Below, piece after piece: positions 1 to 6,615 of a stretch of 9,522 bases of DNA. This DNA comes from Syntrophaceae bacterium (GTDB taxonomy: Bacteria; Desulfobacterota; Syntrophorhabdia; Syntrophorhabdales; WCHB1-27), in the NCBI GenBank assembly GCA_003165115.1, contig PLSJ01000379.1:1-9522 (forward strand), read 5' to 3'. The translations under genes were made by a program, and so were the position numbers. The notes under the pieces are model-generated. The model had not been told where the DNA came from, did no database searches, and saw only the letters and a program-made list of their open reading frames with translations. The first letter of the stretch is position 1. Each line of letters opens with the position of its first letter.

Positions 1-334
1 CGGTCCCCGATCCCGTCTCCGGATAGAAGTCGGCGATCTCCCTGGCCGACAGGACACGCGCCTCCTTGTGGATATCGGTCACGTTCAGTTGTATCTGTTC
101 CTGATAGCTCCTCGCCCTCGCCTCGACATACACCACGTCGTTCCGGTCGAAACAGGCCGCGAGCTCGTCGACCCTCTCCCATATCCTCGCCTCTATCGAA
201 CCGGTCTTGTCACGTAGGCGGACACTCGCGTATTTCGCGTTGTTCCTGCTGGAATAGATGCCTTTCTTCACCACGAGAAAGAAATCCTTCACGTCGCTAT
301 CTTTCTTTATGTCGCTGACAAAGAGCCGCTTCAC
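1..334 (-). CDS. YhaM-like 3'-5' exonuclease, OB-fold N-terminal part (partial, runs off window)
   Basis: Partial gene: the first 111 codons are visible and the 3' part lies beyond base 1. The translation begins VKRLFVSDIKKDSDVKDFFL and continues with SVRLRDKTGSIEARIW and, near residues 78-85, QEQIQLNV. This is the pattern of an OB-fold nucleic-acid-binding domain (about residues 10-90) as found at the N-terminus of YhaM-type proteins, where it precedes an HD-domain nuclease; that HD domain would lie outside the window. Known family role: 3'-5' degradation of RNA or single-stranded DNA in the cytoplasm. Two starts compete. GTG at 334 has a GGAGG eight bases upstream and matches where homologues begin. 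An in-frame ATG at 358, right after a TGA, would add MHPSEASA. I prefer 334. The gene follows rarA on the same strand by about 90 bases with no terminator visible, so co-transcription is likely. OB-fold call firm; YhaM assignment fairly sure. Confidence 0.75.
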   Translation of the reverse strand, partial: MKRLFVSDIKKDSDVKDFFLVVKKGIYSSRNNAKYASVRLRDKTGSIEARIWERVDELAACFDRNDVVYVEARARSYQEQIQLNVTDIHKEARVLSAREIADFYPETGSGT

Positions 335-372
335 GGCCGACGCCTCCGACGGATGCATTCATGCCCTTTCAT
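331..372 (-). other. possible 13-codon leader ORF overlapping the exonuclease start
   Basis: A minus-strand ATG at 372, preceded by GGGAGG at good spacing, opens a 13-codon frame (MKGHECIRRRRP plus stop). Its TGA overlaps the GTG start of the exonuclease gene in a GTGA arrangement. This is the geometry of translational coupling. The peptide is short, has no known relative, and the overlap may be chance, since the same bases can also serve as the upstream region of the alternative ATG at 358. Low confidence that it is translated. Confidence 0.25.
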
Positions 373-426
373 AACGATCCTCCCTTCTCACCCGGTAAGC
401 CGACGCGATGCACGCCTCTTAAAACG

Positions 427-1740
427 CTACGCTTCACGGTCTCCCCGCACTTTTCTCATTTTCTCGAGGAACTCCCCGATCCTCGCCTCGTATCCCCTGT
501 TTTTCGGCTCGTAGTACCTCTTGCCCATCAAGGCTTCGGGGAGATACGCCTGGCTGACCAGGGCGTCATCGTAATCGTGGGGGTAAAGGTAGTTATGGCC
601 GTAGCCGAGGTCTTTCATGAGTCCGGTGGGGGCATTGCGGATGTGTAGGGGGACGGGGTATTCCGGGAGGTTCCGCACGTCGCCGACCGCGTCGTTGTAA
701 CCGGTGTAGACGGCGTTGCTCTTCTCGCTGCACGAGAGATAGACACAGACCTGGGCCAGGGCCAGGTAGCCTTCCGGAGCGCCGAGAAAGTTGAACGCCT
801 GCATACCGGCAATGGCCAGCGACAGGGCTCCGGGGTCCGCGTTCCCTACGTCCTCGGACGCAAAACGGACCATGCGCCTCGCGATATAAAGCGGCTCTTC
901 ACCCGCCTCTATCATCCTCGCCATCCAGTAGAGCGCGGCGTCGGGATCGGAGCCCCTCATGCTCTTATGGAAGGCGCTTATGAGGTCGTAATGCATCTCC
1001 CCTTTCTTGTCATAGACGAGCACCCTCTTCTGGTAGGCCTCCTGCACCGTCTCGTGATCGATCACCGGCCTCAGCGCGTTTCGCCTGGCCGCCATCGTGT
1101 GGGAAATCTCCAGGAGGTTGAGCGCCTTGCGCGCGTCGCCGGTGACGAGGGAGGCCATCTCCCGAAGCGCATTCCCCTCCACTTTGGTGGGAGGCGAATT
1201 GAGCTCGCTGTCCTGCTGCAAAGCGCGCTCCAGTATAACGAGGATCTCCTCCTCGGTGAGGGGAGAGAGGGTGAGGACTTTCATCCTGGAAAGGAGGGGC
1301 GCGACGATCTCGAAGGAAGGGTTCTCCGTTGTCGCCCCGATGAGGATAACGTCCCCCGCTTCCACGTGGGGAAGGAACGTATCCTGCTGGAGCTTGTTAA
1401 ACCGGTGAAATTCGTCGATAAAAAGGATCGTCTTCCGGAGTTTTGACTTCTGGATGATCTCTTTTACTTCCTTTATACCGATATTGACCGCGCTCAGGGA
1501 GACGAAAGGGAGATCGAGGTACTTTCCCATGAGCCATCCCAGGCTGGTCTTCCCCACGCCCGAAGGGCCCCAGAAGATCATGGAAGGTATCTCTTTCTTA
1601 TCGAGGAGGATCCTCAGGAACTTGCCCTCGCCCAGAAGGTGGTCCTGACCCACGAATTCTTCGAGCCCGGCAGGACGCATCCTGTCGGCAAGCGGCTTCC
1701 TCGCCTTTTTTCCAAGGGTCTCGGTTTTGAACAATTCCAT
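427..1740 (-). CDS. rarA: Replication-associated recombination protein A (AAA+ ATPase RarA/MgsA)
   Basis: The predicted 437-residue protein has the usual length of the RarA/MgsA/WRNIP1 family. From the chosen start (MELFKTETLG) the landmarks are: Walker A GPSGVGKT at 58-65, Walker B ILFIDE at 105-110 followed by HRFNKLQQD, the sensor-1 region GATTENPSFE at 135-144, the arginine-finger pair SR at 151-152, and sensor 2 GDARKALNLLE at 201-211. A C-terminal clamp-loader-like half follows, with SAFHKSMRGSDPDAALYW and RFASEDVGNADP, both diagnostic of this family. Known role: a tetrameric ATPase acting on single-stranded DNA gaps and stalled replication forks, together with SSB. The frame stays open upstream to 1905, but that extension overlaps the broken toxin and has no family similarity, so ATG 1740 is chosen, although it lacks a clear Shine-Dalgarno. 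Transcription may enter from the toxin-antitoxin locus just upstream. The exonuclease gene follows downstream. Confidence 0.96.
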   Translation of the reverse strand: MELFKTETLGKKARKPLADRMRPAGLEEFVGQDHLLGEGKFLRILLDKKEIPSMIFWGPSGVGKTSLGWLMGKYLDLPFVSLSAVNIGIKEVKEIIQKSKLRKTILFIDEFHRFNKLQQDTFLPHVEAGDVILIGATTENPSFEIVAPLLSRMKVLTLSPLTEEEILVILERALQQDSELNSPPTKVEGNALREMASLVTGDARKALNLLEISHTMAARRNALRPVIDHETVQEAYQKRVLVYDKKGEMHYDLISAFHKSMRGSDPDAALYWMARMIEAGEEPLYIARRMVRFASEDVGNADPGALSLAIAGMQAFNFLGAPEGYLALAQVCVYLSCSEKSNAVYTGYNDAVGDVRNLPEYPVPLHIRNAPTGLMKDLGYGHNYLYPHDYDDALVSQAYLPEALMGKRYYEPKNRGYEARIGEFLEKMRKVRGDREA

Positions 1741-1774
1741 GACGGTATTACTATAGCAGCTTGTCAACCGGTGT

Positions 1775-1960
1775 TCAATACGGGGCGGTACTTCCCCGAC
1801 CGGGCGGTTTTTGCGGCATGCACCTGTATCTCGGGGTCGCGCGTCCCCGACGTACGAAACGTTGCGCCTCGCCAAGTCCGGAAATGCGAGCCTCATACCA
1901 GCCAAAGGCCTGTGCGATGTCCGCTTCAGCCTCCGGTCGGATTATCAGTTGGCGAATCAT
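1775..1960 (-). pseudogene. ParE/RelE-type toxin, frameshifted and truncated
   Basis: The 61-codon frame starts MIRQLIIRPEAEADIAQAFGWYEAR and continues to ISGLG at about residue 30. This is the classic N-terminus of ParE/RelE-superfamily toxins (beta strand, then PEAEADI..AF.WYE..GLG). After GLG the sequence loses the family pattern and becomes Arg/Pro-rich until a TGA at 1775. In another frame a stretch reading DPEIQVHAAKTA weakly recalls the next part of ParE, which suggests a frameshift. Family members run to about 95 residues, and only some 130 bases separate GLG from the rarA start, so the C-terminal strands and catalytic/binding surface are missing. ATG 1960 overlaps the antitoxin stop in an ATGA, the usual antitoxin-toxin operon junction. 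I infer a non-functional toxin remnant; a short active variant is unlikely. Confidence 0.75.
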
Positions 1961-2160
1961 GCGCGGCTTTTTATGCGGTCTCGCACTACCGACCAGGGAG
2001 ACCCCGTACCGGGGTCCTTCTGATAAGCATCGAGCCGACGATCGATTTCGGTTTTTTCCTCGTCGGCCAGGATCAGAGCCTCGGGCACCTCGGCAACGCT
2101 GTCCCAGATGTCTTGAGCAAGTTGAATACGTTCCGGTATGCTTAAGTCAAGGATGCACAT
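1957..2160 (-). CDS. Addiction-module antitoxin (TIGR02574 / Unstab_antitox family)
   Basis: The protein has 67 residues. It carries the family pattern: LSIPERIQLAQDIWDSV near the N-terminus, a central acidic helix LADEEKTEIDRRLDAYQKDP, and the closing GSPWSVVRDRI, which corresponds to the conserved G-x-x-W-xx-V motif of putative addiction-module antitoxins. Known role: a small, labile protein that masks the partner ParE/RelE toxin and often represses the operon. The start ATG 2160 has only a weak ribosome-binding site, and the N-terminus is a few residues shorter than many relatives. The last codons overlap the toxin start (ATGA). Because the toxin partner is broken, this is probably an orphan antitoxin or an operon in decay. 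An inverted repeat about 57 bases upstream may be its operator. Confidence 0.8.
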   Translation of the reverse strand: MCILDLSIPERIQLAQDIWDSVAEVPEALILADEEKTEIDRRLDAYQKDPGTGSPWSVVRDRIKSRA

Positions 2161-2216
2161 TGTCCGCGGTAGGAACGAGGGTTGTCCGGTGCCTTCGGAA
2201 CCTTGTCATCCACAAG

Positions 2217-2252
2217 TGTAACGATATATTTATCATGTCGGATATCGTTACA
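2217..2252. repeat. Perfect 11-bp inverted repeat, candidate regulator site
   Basis: Arms TGTAACGATAT (2217-2227) and ATATCGTTACA (2242-2252) are exact reverse complements separated by 14 bases. There is no T-run on either side, so a factor-independent terminator is unlikely. The left arm lies 57 bases upstream of the antitoxin ATG, a suitable place for an autoregulatory operator. The repeat is also about 280 bases upstream of the predicted start of the sigma-54 transcript, a distance compatible with an enhancer. Which of the two, if either, cannot be told from sequence. Confidence 0.55.
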
Positions 2253-2502
2253 GTATTGGAAGGCACATATTACCGGTCTCATGATACTCCTGTCCCGGCA
2301 TTTCCACCCGCATGACGGTCGCACGGGACAACAATGAGGCGGTCATTAGCGGCTTCGGAATAGTGCTTGTGGGCACAATCGGTTGAGACTATTCTGTGAC
2401 CCCTAATAATAGCACGCGGGTTTTTCGGAGCGTTCCGTCGGGTTCTTTTACGCCATATCCGACGCCACGGCAAAACAGCCCGTTAATATTACACATTTAT
2501 CA

Positions 2503-2519
2503 TTGGCACACTTCTGGCA
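2503..2519 (+). promoter_or_regulatory. Candidate sigma-54 (-24/-12) promoter for the acyltransferase gene
   Basis: The 17 bases TTGGCACACTTCTGGCA match the sigma-54 consensus TTGGCACG-N4-TTGCW at 11 of 13 defined positions. The essential GG (2505-2506) and GC (2517-2518) have the exact spacing required. Transcription would begin near 2530, giving a leader of about 165 bases before the ATG at 2695. No sigma-70-type promoter as good was seen for this gene. The match is read directly from sequence; its use is inference. Confidence 0.6.
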
Positions 2520-2694
2520 AATGTACTGTCCGTAGGCTTATGTAAACCGGACCGCATTCGATGGCCCGGACACACGGGAACAATCACCATATACATGAGG
2601 GAGAAGGACCACACAGGTAATAAGGATATGATCTTCTTGACGGAGTGTGTCAAAAGGTCCGGAAGCTTTTAAACAAGGATTACGGGTTGGTGAC

Positions 2695-3825
2695 ATGGAA
2701 CGCAATTCGGCGATCGACTGCATCCGTGTTTTTGCCATTATCTCGGTAATCTTTATGCACGTGGAAGGCATGGGTATACCTTACGCAGTCTTCGCAAAGC
2801 TCATAAGCCATTCGGGTCAGTTCGCGGTTGTTTTCTTCATGGTTATCGCAGGGTACCTGTGGGGCAAAAAGATTCGGGCAGGCAACGCGGTAGGCAGCAT
2901 ATATGCCGGCTATACCTGTCGCATCCTGACACTCTTTCTTTTGTGGTCCCTGCTCTACCTCGTTATTCCCAGGAACACCAGGGAAATATCGTATTACCTG
3001 CACGCGGTCTCGCACTACGGTGTGCTATCCCTGATAGATGTCCCTTATCGGCGTCTCCTGGGCGTGGTCGAAGAGCAGGGAGGCTCTTTGCGAGGTGCGC
3101 TCTATATCTTTTTGACAGGCACAAAATATCACCTGTGGTTCCTCATGGCTCTGGCGTGGGCATCGACGATAACTGCAACAATGGTGAAATGGAAGCGCGA
3201 GTCCCTGCTCATGTGGGTCGGGGCCTGTTTTTATGCGTTCGAAGTCCTTTCCCGGCTCCTGTCCGCCGCTTCTCCTGATTTTTCCCTTCCTTTCAACGCG
3301 AGGTACGGTCCATTTTTCGGCACGATCTTCTTTGCTCTTGGCTGGCGGCTCTCCTCACGCCGGCGCCCCTTCGGCTTGACGCCGGCTATCGCCTTGCTGT
3401 CAGGGGGTTTCGCCCTCCTCGCCGTCGATATACTCGTCATAAGGAATCCGTTCGGTTCCGTGGTTCTGGAACCTTTCCTGGAAACAACGGTCGGGGTCGG
3501 TTTTGTATTGCTGGCGTTAGCGAGCCCATCTCTGGGGGGCGGCACCATCCTGGCATCGTTGGGACAATACACTTTGGGCATTTATGTGATGCACCCTCTT
3601 TTTATAGACCTTTTCATGCCTTTCGCCCATTACATTCCCCGCGGCGTGAGGGACCTGGCAATTCCGGCCGTGGTATTTCTCTTTTCCGCGCTTGCGGCGA
3701 TCATTTTGCAGAAAAACAGGGTATTGGGCCGTTTCGTCGCGACCTCGAGAACCAAGGGATTCAACAAGAAAGGATCACCGTTGCCAGGCCATACGCAGCC
3801 CGATGAACTCGTTTACGCACCCTGA
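2695..3825 (+). CDS. Acyltransferase-3 family integral membrane protein
   Basis: This 376-residue, very hydrophobic protein has roughly ten predicted membrane helices. Acyltransferase-3 signatures are present in order: RNSAIDCIRVFAIISVIFMH with the conserved Arg11 and His22, FAVVFFMVIAGYLWGKK in the second helix, KYHLWFLMAL in the middle (typical of the WecH/YiaH branch), and LGQYTLGIYVMHPLF near the C-terminus. Known family role: transfer of acetyl or other acyl groups across the cytoplasmic membrane onto O-antigen, enterobacterial common antigen, peptidoglycan or other glycans; the acceptor here is unknown. ATG 2695 is chosen because the conserved helix starts five residues later. An in-frame GTG at 2647 would add 16 residues without family similarity. 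The ribosome-binding site is weak. The gene stands alone, convergent with the histidine kinase gene (22 bases between the stops). A sigma-54-like promoter lies upstream. Its base composition appears less GC-rich than that of its neighbours, hinting at transfer. Confidence 0.88.
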   Translation: MERNSAIDCIRVFAIISVIFMHVEGMGIPYAVFAKLISHSGQFAVVFFMVIAGYLWGKKIRAGNAVGSIYAGYTCRILTLFLLWSLLYLVIPRNTREISYYLHAVSHYGVLSLIDVPYRRLLGVVEEQGGSLRGALYIFLTGTKYHLWFLMALAWASTITATMVKWKRESLLMWVGACFYAFEVLSRLLSAASPDFSLPFNARYGPFFGTIFFALGWRLSSRRRPFGLTPAIALLSGGFALLAVDILVIRNPFGSVVLEPFLETTVGVGFVLLALASPSLGGGTILASLGQYTLGIYVMHPLFIDLFMPFAHYIPRGVRDLAIPAVVFLFSALAAIILQKNRVLGRFVATSRTKGFNKKGSPLPGHTQPDELVYAP

Positions 3826-3847
3826 AATATCGCCGGCATTCCACGGA

Positions 3848-5044
3848 CTATCGACGATTCTTGAGGCTGATGGGTATGCAGATGGTAAAGGTGCTCCCCT
3901 CCCCTACCACGCTTTCCACTTCTATCCTTCCGTTGAGACACTGGATGATGCCGTAGCTCACGGGAAGGCCGAGGCCCACCCCCTTGACGGCCTTCTTCGT
4001 GCTAAAAAACGGGGTAAAAAGCTTATCCATGTTCTCCGGGGGAATACCGCACCCCGTGTCGCGAACGGCAATCCTCACCTCCTCCTTTTCGAGGCTGGTC
4101 CCGATGGTGAGCGTGCCACCCTGTGACATCGCCTGGAAGCCGTTCACAATCACGTTGATCAGCACCTCCTGGAGCTGCGCCGGGTCGGCAATGATCTTCG
4201 GCAGGACCCCCAGGTTCTTTTCCACACGCGCCTGCGCCGGGTCGGCATGGACAGCCAGCTCCAGGGCGCGGTCGAGCACTTCATGGACATCGACCTCCTC
4301 CAGGTTCGGCGCAGACTGGCTCGAAAAGTCGAGGAGGTTCCGGATCAGCTTCGTGCTGCGCGTGATCTCGAATTCAACCTTTGCGAGATAGTCGAGCAGC
4401 AACCTCTCGTCGATCTCTCTCTTGGCCAATTTCTTCCTCATGAGCTGGACATAGATCAACACCCCGCTCAGGGGGTTGTTCACCTCATGGGCAATGGAGG
4501 CCGCGAGCTGCCCCATCGAGGCCAGCTTTTCCGCCTCGATCAGCATGGCCTGGCTCTCCTTGAGGCGCTTGTCGTAATCGGTCAGCTCCTTGTAAGCGGC
4601 GGTCAGTTTTTCCCTTTCCTTTTGCTCCGCCTCTAACTGGTTGCGCCGTACTGCCACGAGCATTCCAAGTACCATGGCCGAGGCGACGTATATCGACGCC
4701 CGGAGCAGGGGGCTGGGATAGGGTGAGATATAAAGGGCACGGGGCAGTACGATAATCAGGAAAGCCAAGGACGCGATCAGGCATCCTTTTATCCTGAACA
4801 CGAAGGCCGCGTAGATTACGGGGATGAGGAACAGAGTGCGATGGAAGTCGTGGGGACCGCTAAACAAGGTTTCGGTGAAGCTATGACCGGGCGCAATCGT
4901 GACGCGTTCGATGTAATAGATCAAAGTGAGTACCGTAAAGGCGAGAACGAGAACCCACAGGCGACCGTTTTGAAGACCGGTTGCCATCCGGCTCCCCGGC
5001 AGCCGCTCCATGATCTCGCCGAACGAATCTTTTGACCATCTCAT
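3848..5044 (-). CDS. Membrane sensor histidine kinase (HEVNNP-type)
   Basis: From ATG 5044 the protein has 398 residues. Four hydrophobic segments (about 29-47, 69-84, 88-107 and 113-133) form a membrane input domain with little periplasmic sequence. A coiled-coil linker (about 134-175) leads to the dimerisation/phosphoacceptor helix with IAHEVNNPLSG, where His186 is the expected phosphorylation site. The catalytic domain shows the N box NVIVNGFQAM (297-306), G1 DTGCGIP (329-335), the F box LFTPFFSTK (342-350) and G2 GVGLGL (355-360). No PAS or GAF domain is visible, so the signal is probably membrane-derived. The frame opens at GTG 5095, but ATG 5044 has an AGGA at good spacing and is preferred. 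It follows the double-receiver regulator by about 50 bases, forming an operon with the regulator first. It presumably phosphorylates one or both receivers; the signal is unknown. Confidence 0.93.
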   Translation of the reverse strand: MRWSKDSFGEIMERLPGSRMATGLQNGRLWVLVLAFTVLTLIYYIERVTIAPGHSFTETLFSGPHDFHRTLFLIPVIYAAFVFRIKGCLIASLAFLIIVLPRALYISPYPSPLLRASIYVASAMVLGMLVAVRRNQLEAEQKEREKLTAAYKELTDYDKRLKESQAMLIEAEKLASMGQLAASIAHEVNNPLSGVLIYVQLMRKKLAKREIDERLLLDYLAKVEFEITRSTKLIRNLLDFSSQSAPNLEEVDVHEVLDRALELAVHADPAQARVEKNLGVLPKIIADPAQLQEVLINVIVNGFQAMSQGGTLTIGTSLEKEEVRIAVRDTGCGIPPENMDKLFTPFFSTKKAVKGVGLGLPVSYGIIQCLNGRIEVESVVGEGSTFTICIPISLKNRR

Positions 5045-5098
5045 AAGCGCAGTCCTATGTGCCACGACGCAACGCCTTCCCGCGGCAGGCACCACTCC

Positions 5099-6094
5099 CT
5101 ACCATTTCTCCTGGCTCAATTTGCACCATAACCACGTAGCCCTTTGCGGGTCCAACCGGCCAACCCAGCTTTCTATCTTCTTGATGTCGCCGCTCGTGAG
5201 CGCCTGCTTTTGCTCTCCGGTCAGGTCTCTGTATTCGGCGAGCGTTTGCTGGGGAGACTCTGCCAAACGGGCGAGAAAAGCGCTCTCCTCCGCCGCCCGG
5301 TCCAGAACTTTCAAAAGCGCGACTATGCCGGCCTTGGTGGTTGGCCGTTCCATAACGTCGGCCTCTGCCCGCCCGACGTTTTCCGCGACGTATTTCTCAA
5401 GCTCGGACATGACAAGCGGCTTCGTCAGATACTCCACCGCCCCGCTTCTCATGGCCCCGACGGCCGATTCCACCGAAGGATACGCGGTGATGATAATGCC
5501 TCTCAAGCCGGGGACACGTTGCCTGGCTTCTTTCAGCACGTCGATCCCGCTTATATCCGGCAACTTCAGATCGAGCAGCAGCAGACCGTAATCCTTCTGC
5601 CGCACAAGGCCGAGTGCTTCCTCTCCATCGCCCGCAGTTTCCACCTGATAGCCCGAGGCAACGAACCAGTCCCTCAGCGATTCCCGTATGCTGGCTTCGT
5701 CATCGACGATCAGTATAGGCTTGGCTTTCAAGCCGACCGGCGTGGGTCCTTCCTGGATCAGCATTTCCAGCCTGGACAAATCGAGGGGTTTTGTAAGGAA
5801 ATCGACGGCCCCCACTTTCATGGCTTCAACGGCCGTCTTGACCGTCGGGTACGCCGTGATGATGATGCCTCTGAGGCCGGGCTTCCTGAGCCGGGCTTCC
5901 CGCAGCACCTGGAGCCCGTCCTTGCCCGGCAGCCTCAAATCGAGCAACACCACATCGAAATCCTTTTCTTCGATCAGCCTGAGCGCTTCATCGCCTTCAC
6001 GGACAACGTCCACCCGGTAACCGGAATCTGTCAGCCAGTCCTTCAGGGAATCCCTTACGATAGCCTCATCCTCGACGATCAGGATATGCTTCAT
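5099..6094 (-). CDS. Tandem-receiver response regulator with a LigA-like helical tail, no DNA-binding domain
   Basis: The 331-residue protein holds two CheY-like receiver domains. REC1 (about 3-112) has acidic pair E8/D9, phosphoacceptor D52, T80 and K102. REC2 (about 126-235) has D131/D132, D175, T203 and K225. Both sites are therefore complete. The domains share about half their residues, including the identical run PGLRGIIITAYP, pointing to internal duplication. The remainder (about 252-331) is neither an HTH nor an AAA+, GGDEF or HD output. It is a helical tail with the pattern LARLAESPQQTLAEYRDLT, then ALTSGDIKKIESW, ending WLWCKLSQEKW. The stretch around 274-305 resembles LigA-type small helical domains (inference). 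Start ATG 6094 has an excellent GGAGGGAGG site. The kinase gene follows about 50 bases downstream, so this is probably its partner. The output is unknown: a phosphorelay intermediate or a protein-protein switch are both plausible. Confidence 0.92.
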   Translation of the reverse strand: MKHILIVEDEAIVRDSLKDWLTDSGYRVDVVREGDEALRLIEEKDFDVVLLDLRLPGKDGLQVLREARLRKPGLRGIIITAYPTVKTAVEAMKVGAVDFLTKPLDLSRLEMLIQEGPTPVGLKAKPILIVDDEASIRESLRDWFVASGYQVETAGDGEEALGLVRQKDYGLLLLDLKLPDISGIDVLKEARQRVPGLRGIIITAYPSVESAVGAMRSGAVEYLTKPLVMSELEKYVAENVGRAEADVMERPTTKAGIVALLKVLDRAAEESAFLARLAESPQQTLAEYRDLTGEQKQALTSGDIKKIESWVGRLDPQRATWLWCKLSQEKW

Positions 6095-6615
6095 GTCCTC
6101 CCTCCTCTTGTCGATTCGTGTCTATGTCTTTCTCTTGTTTCTTGTTGTTCGGATGGCCGGCTGCCTTCGCCGGGAGCGACTGCGGTAAAGAGACGCACAA
6201 CCGCGACGGGGCCTCCCCGGAACAGGGCTTCCCACCGTGTTTTGTCTGTTTTCTCAGGGACATCGTCCCGCTCCACGGCATGAAGCAGGTTGTGGAGACG
6301 CGAAGAACTGCGCACCGAACGCAACATGCAGCCACCCCCCTCCGGATGCAACGTTGCCGGGCTTTCGGCTCGCCGGACGGTGCGGAAAGGAGACCCTTGC
6401 TGCGCATCGATCGCCCCACCGGTCCGGCGGCCCTTCTGTCTGTACTATGTGTTTCTATTCTGACACAACGAAACCCGGTCTGCAAGCAATTTGTTTGCGG
6501 ACATAAGACAGGCAAGCCTGCGCGGGCGGAAGAGACGCGGGTGGAGGGGTTGTTCCATTCTTTACGCCGGGAAAGAAGAGCGGTGGGGAGCCAACGTCCC
6601 GCCGCCATCCTCTGT
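6095..6615. other. Stretch of about 520 bases without a convincing gene upstream of the two-component operon
   Basis: Long open frames run through this GC-rich stretch on both strands, but none shows a family motif. The best is a 78-codon minus-strand frame from ATG 6327 to 6091, whose TGA overlaps the regulator start as ATGA. It has only a distant GGAGG and reads through the regulator's ribosome-binding site as codons, so I do not call it. The stretch should hold the promoter of the regulator/kinase operon, but no clear -35/-10 or -24/-12 pair was found. A 25-bp dyad at 6478-6502 is listed separately. Confidence 0.5.
6478..6502. repeat. 25-bp near-perfect dyad
   Basis: The sequence is an inverted repeat around base 6490: GTCTGCAAGCAA on the left against TTGTTTGCGGAC on the right with one central base. 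Ten of twelve pairs are Watson-Crick, and the other two would be G-U in a plus-strand RNA. It has no adjacent T-run on either strand, lies about 110 bases downstream of the small unknown gene and about 380 bases upstream of the response-regulator start. An operator for a dimeric repressor or a weak hairpin are both possible. Confidence 0.4.

Larger units (their letters stand above)
2161..2694. other. Gene-poor stretch between the toxin-antitoxin locus and the acyltransferase gene
   Basis: No convincing coding region is seen in these 534 bases. The short open frames have no ribosome-binding sites, no recognisable families and odd residue composition. Parts of it (about 2400-2530 and 2580-2640) are visibly richer in A+T than the flanking genes. 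It contains an 11-bp inverted repeat at 2217-2252 and a candidate sigma-54 promoter at 2503-2519, listed separately, and probably the long 5' leader of the acyltransferase transcript. No insertion-sequence ends were recognised. Confidence 0.6.

Noticed and set aside
1741..1905. N-terminal extension of rarA by 55 codons
   Set aside because: The extension overlaps the toxin remnant in another frame and carries no RarA similarity. The family begins close to the ATG at 1740.
2403..2450. Hairpin plus T-runs near TTTTTCGGAGCGTTCCG as a terminator
   Set aside because: The stem is only about four base pairs with a four-base loop, and no gene ends nearby on the matching strand.
2279..2473. Short minus-strand frame of 64 codons in the gene-poor stretch
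   Set aside because: It has no ribosome-binding site, an arginine-rich start and no similarity to any family I know.
2595..2672. 25-codon frame in the acyltransferase leader
   Set aside because: It has no Shine-Dalgarno and no attenuator-like hairpin or codon run; probably chance.
3826..3847. Terminator between the convergent acyltransferase and kinase genes
   Set aside because: Only 22 bases separate the stops, and no stem-loop with a T-run was found.
6091..6327. 78-codon minus-strand frame whose TGA overlaps the response-regulator ATG
   Set aside because: The ATGA junction is attractive, but the only GGAGG is about 11 bases from the start, no family pattern is visible, and its last codons are simply the regulator's ribosome-binding region read as protein. 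GC-rich sequence gives many such open frames here.
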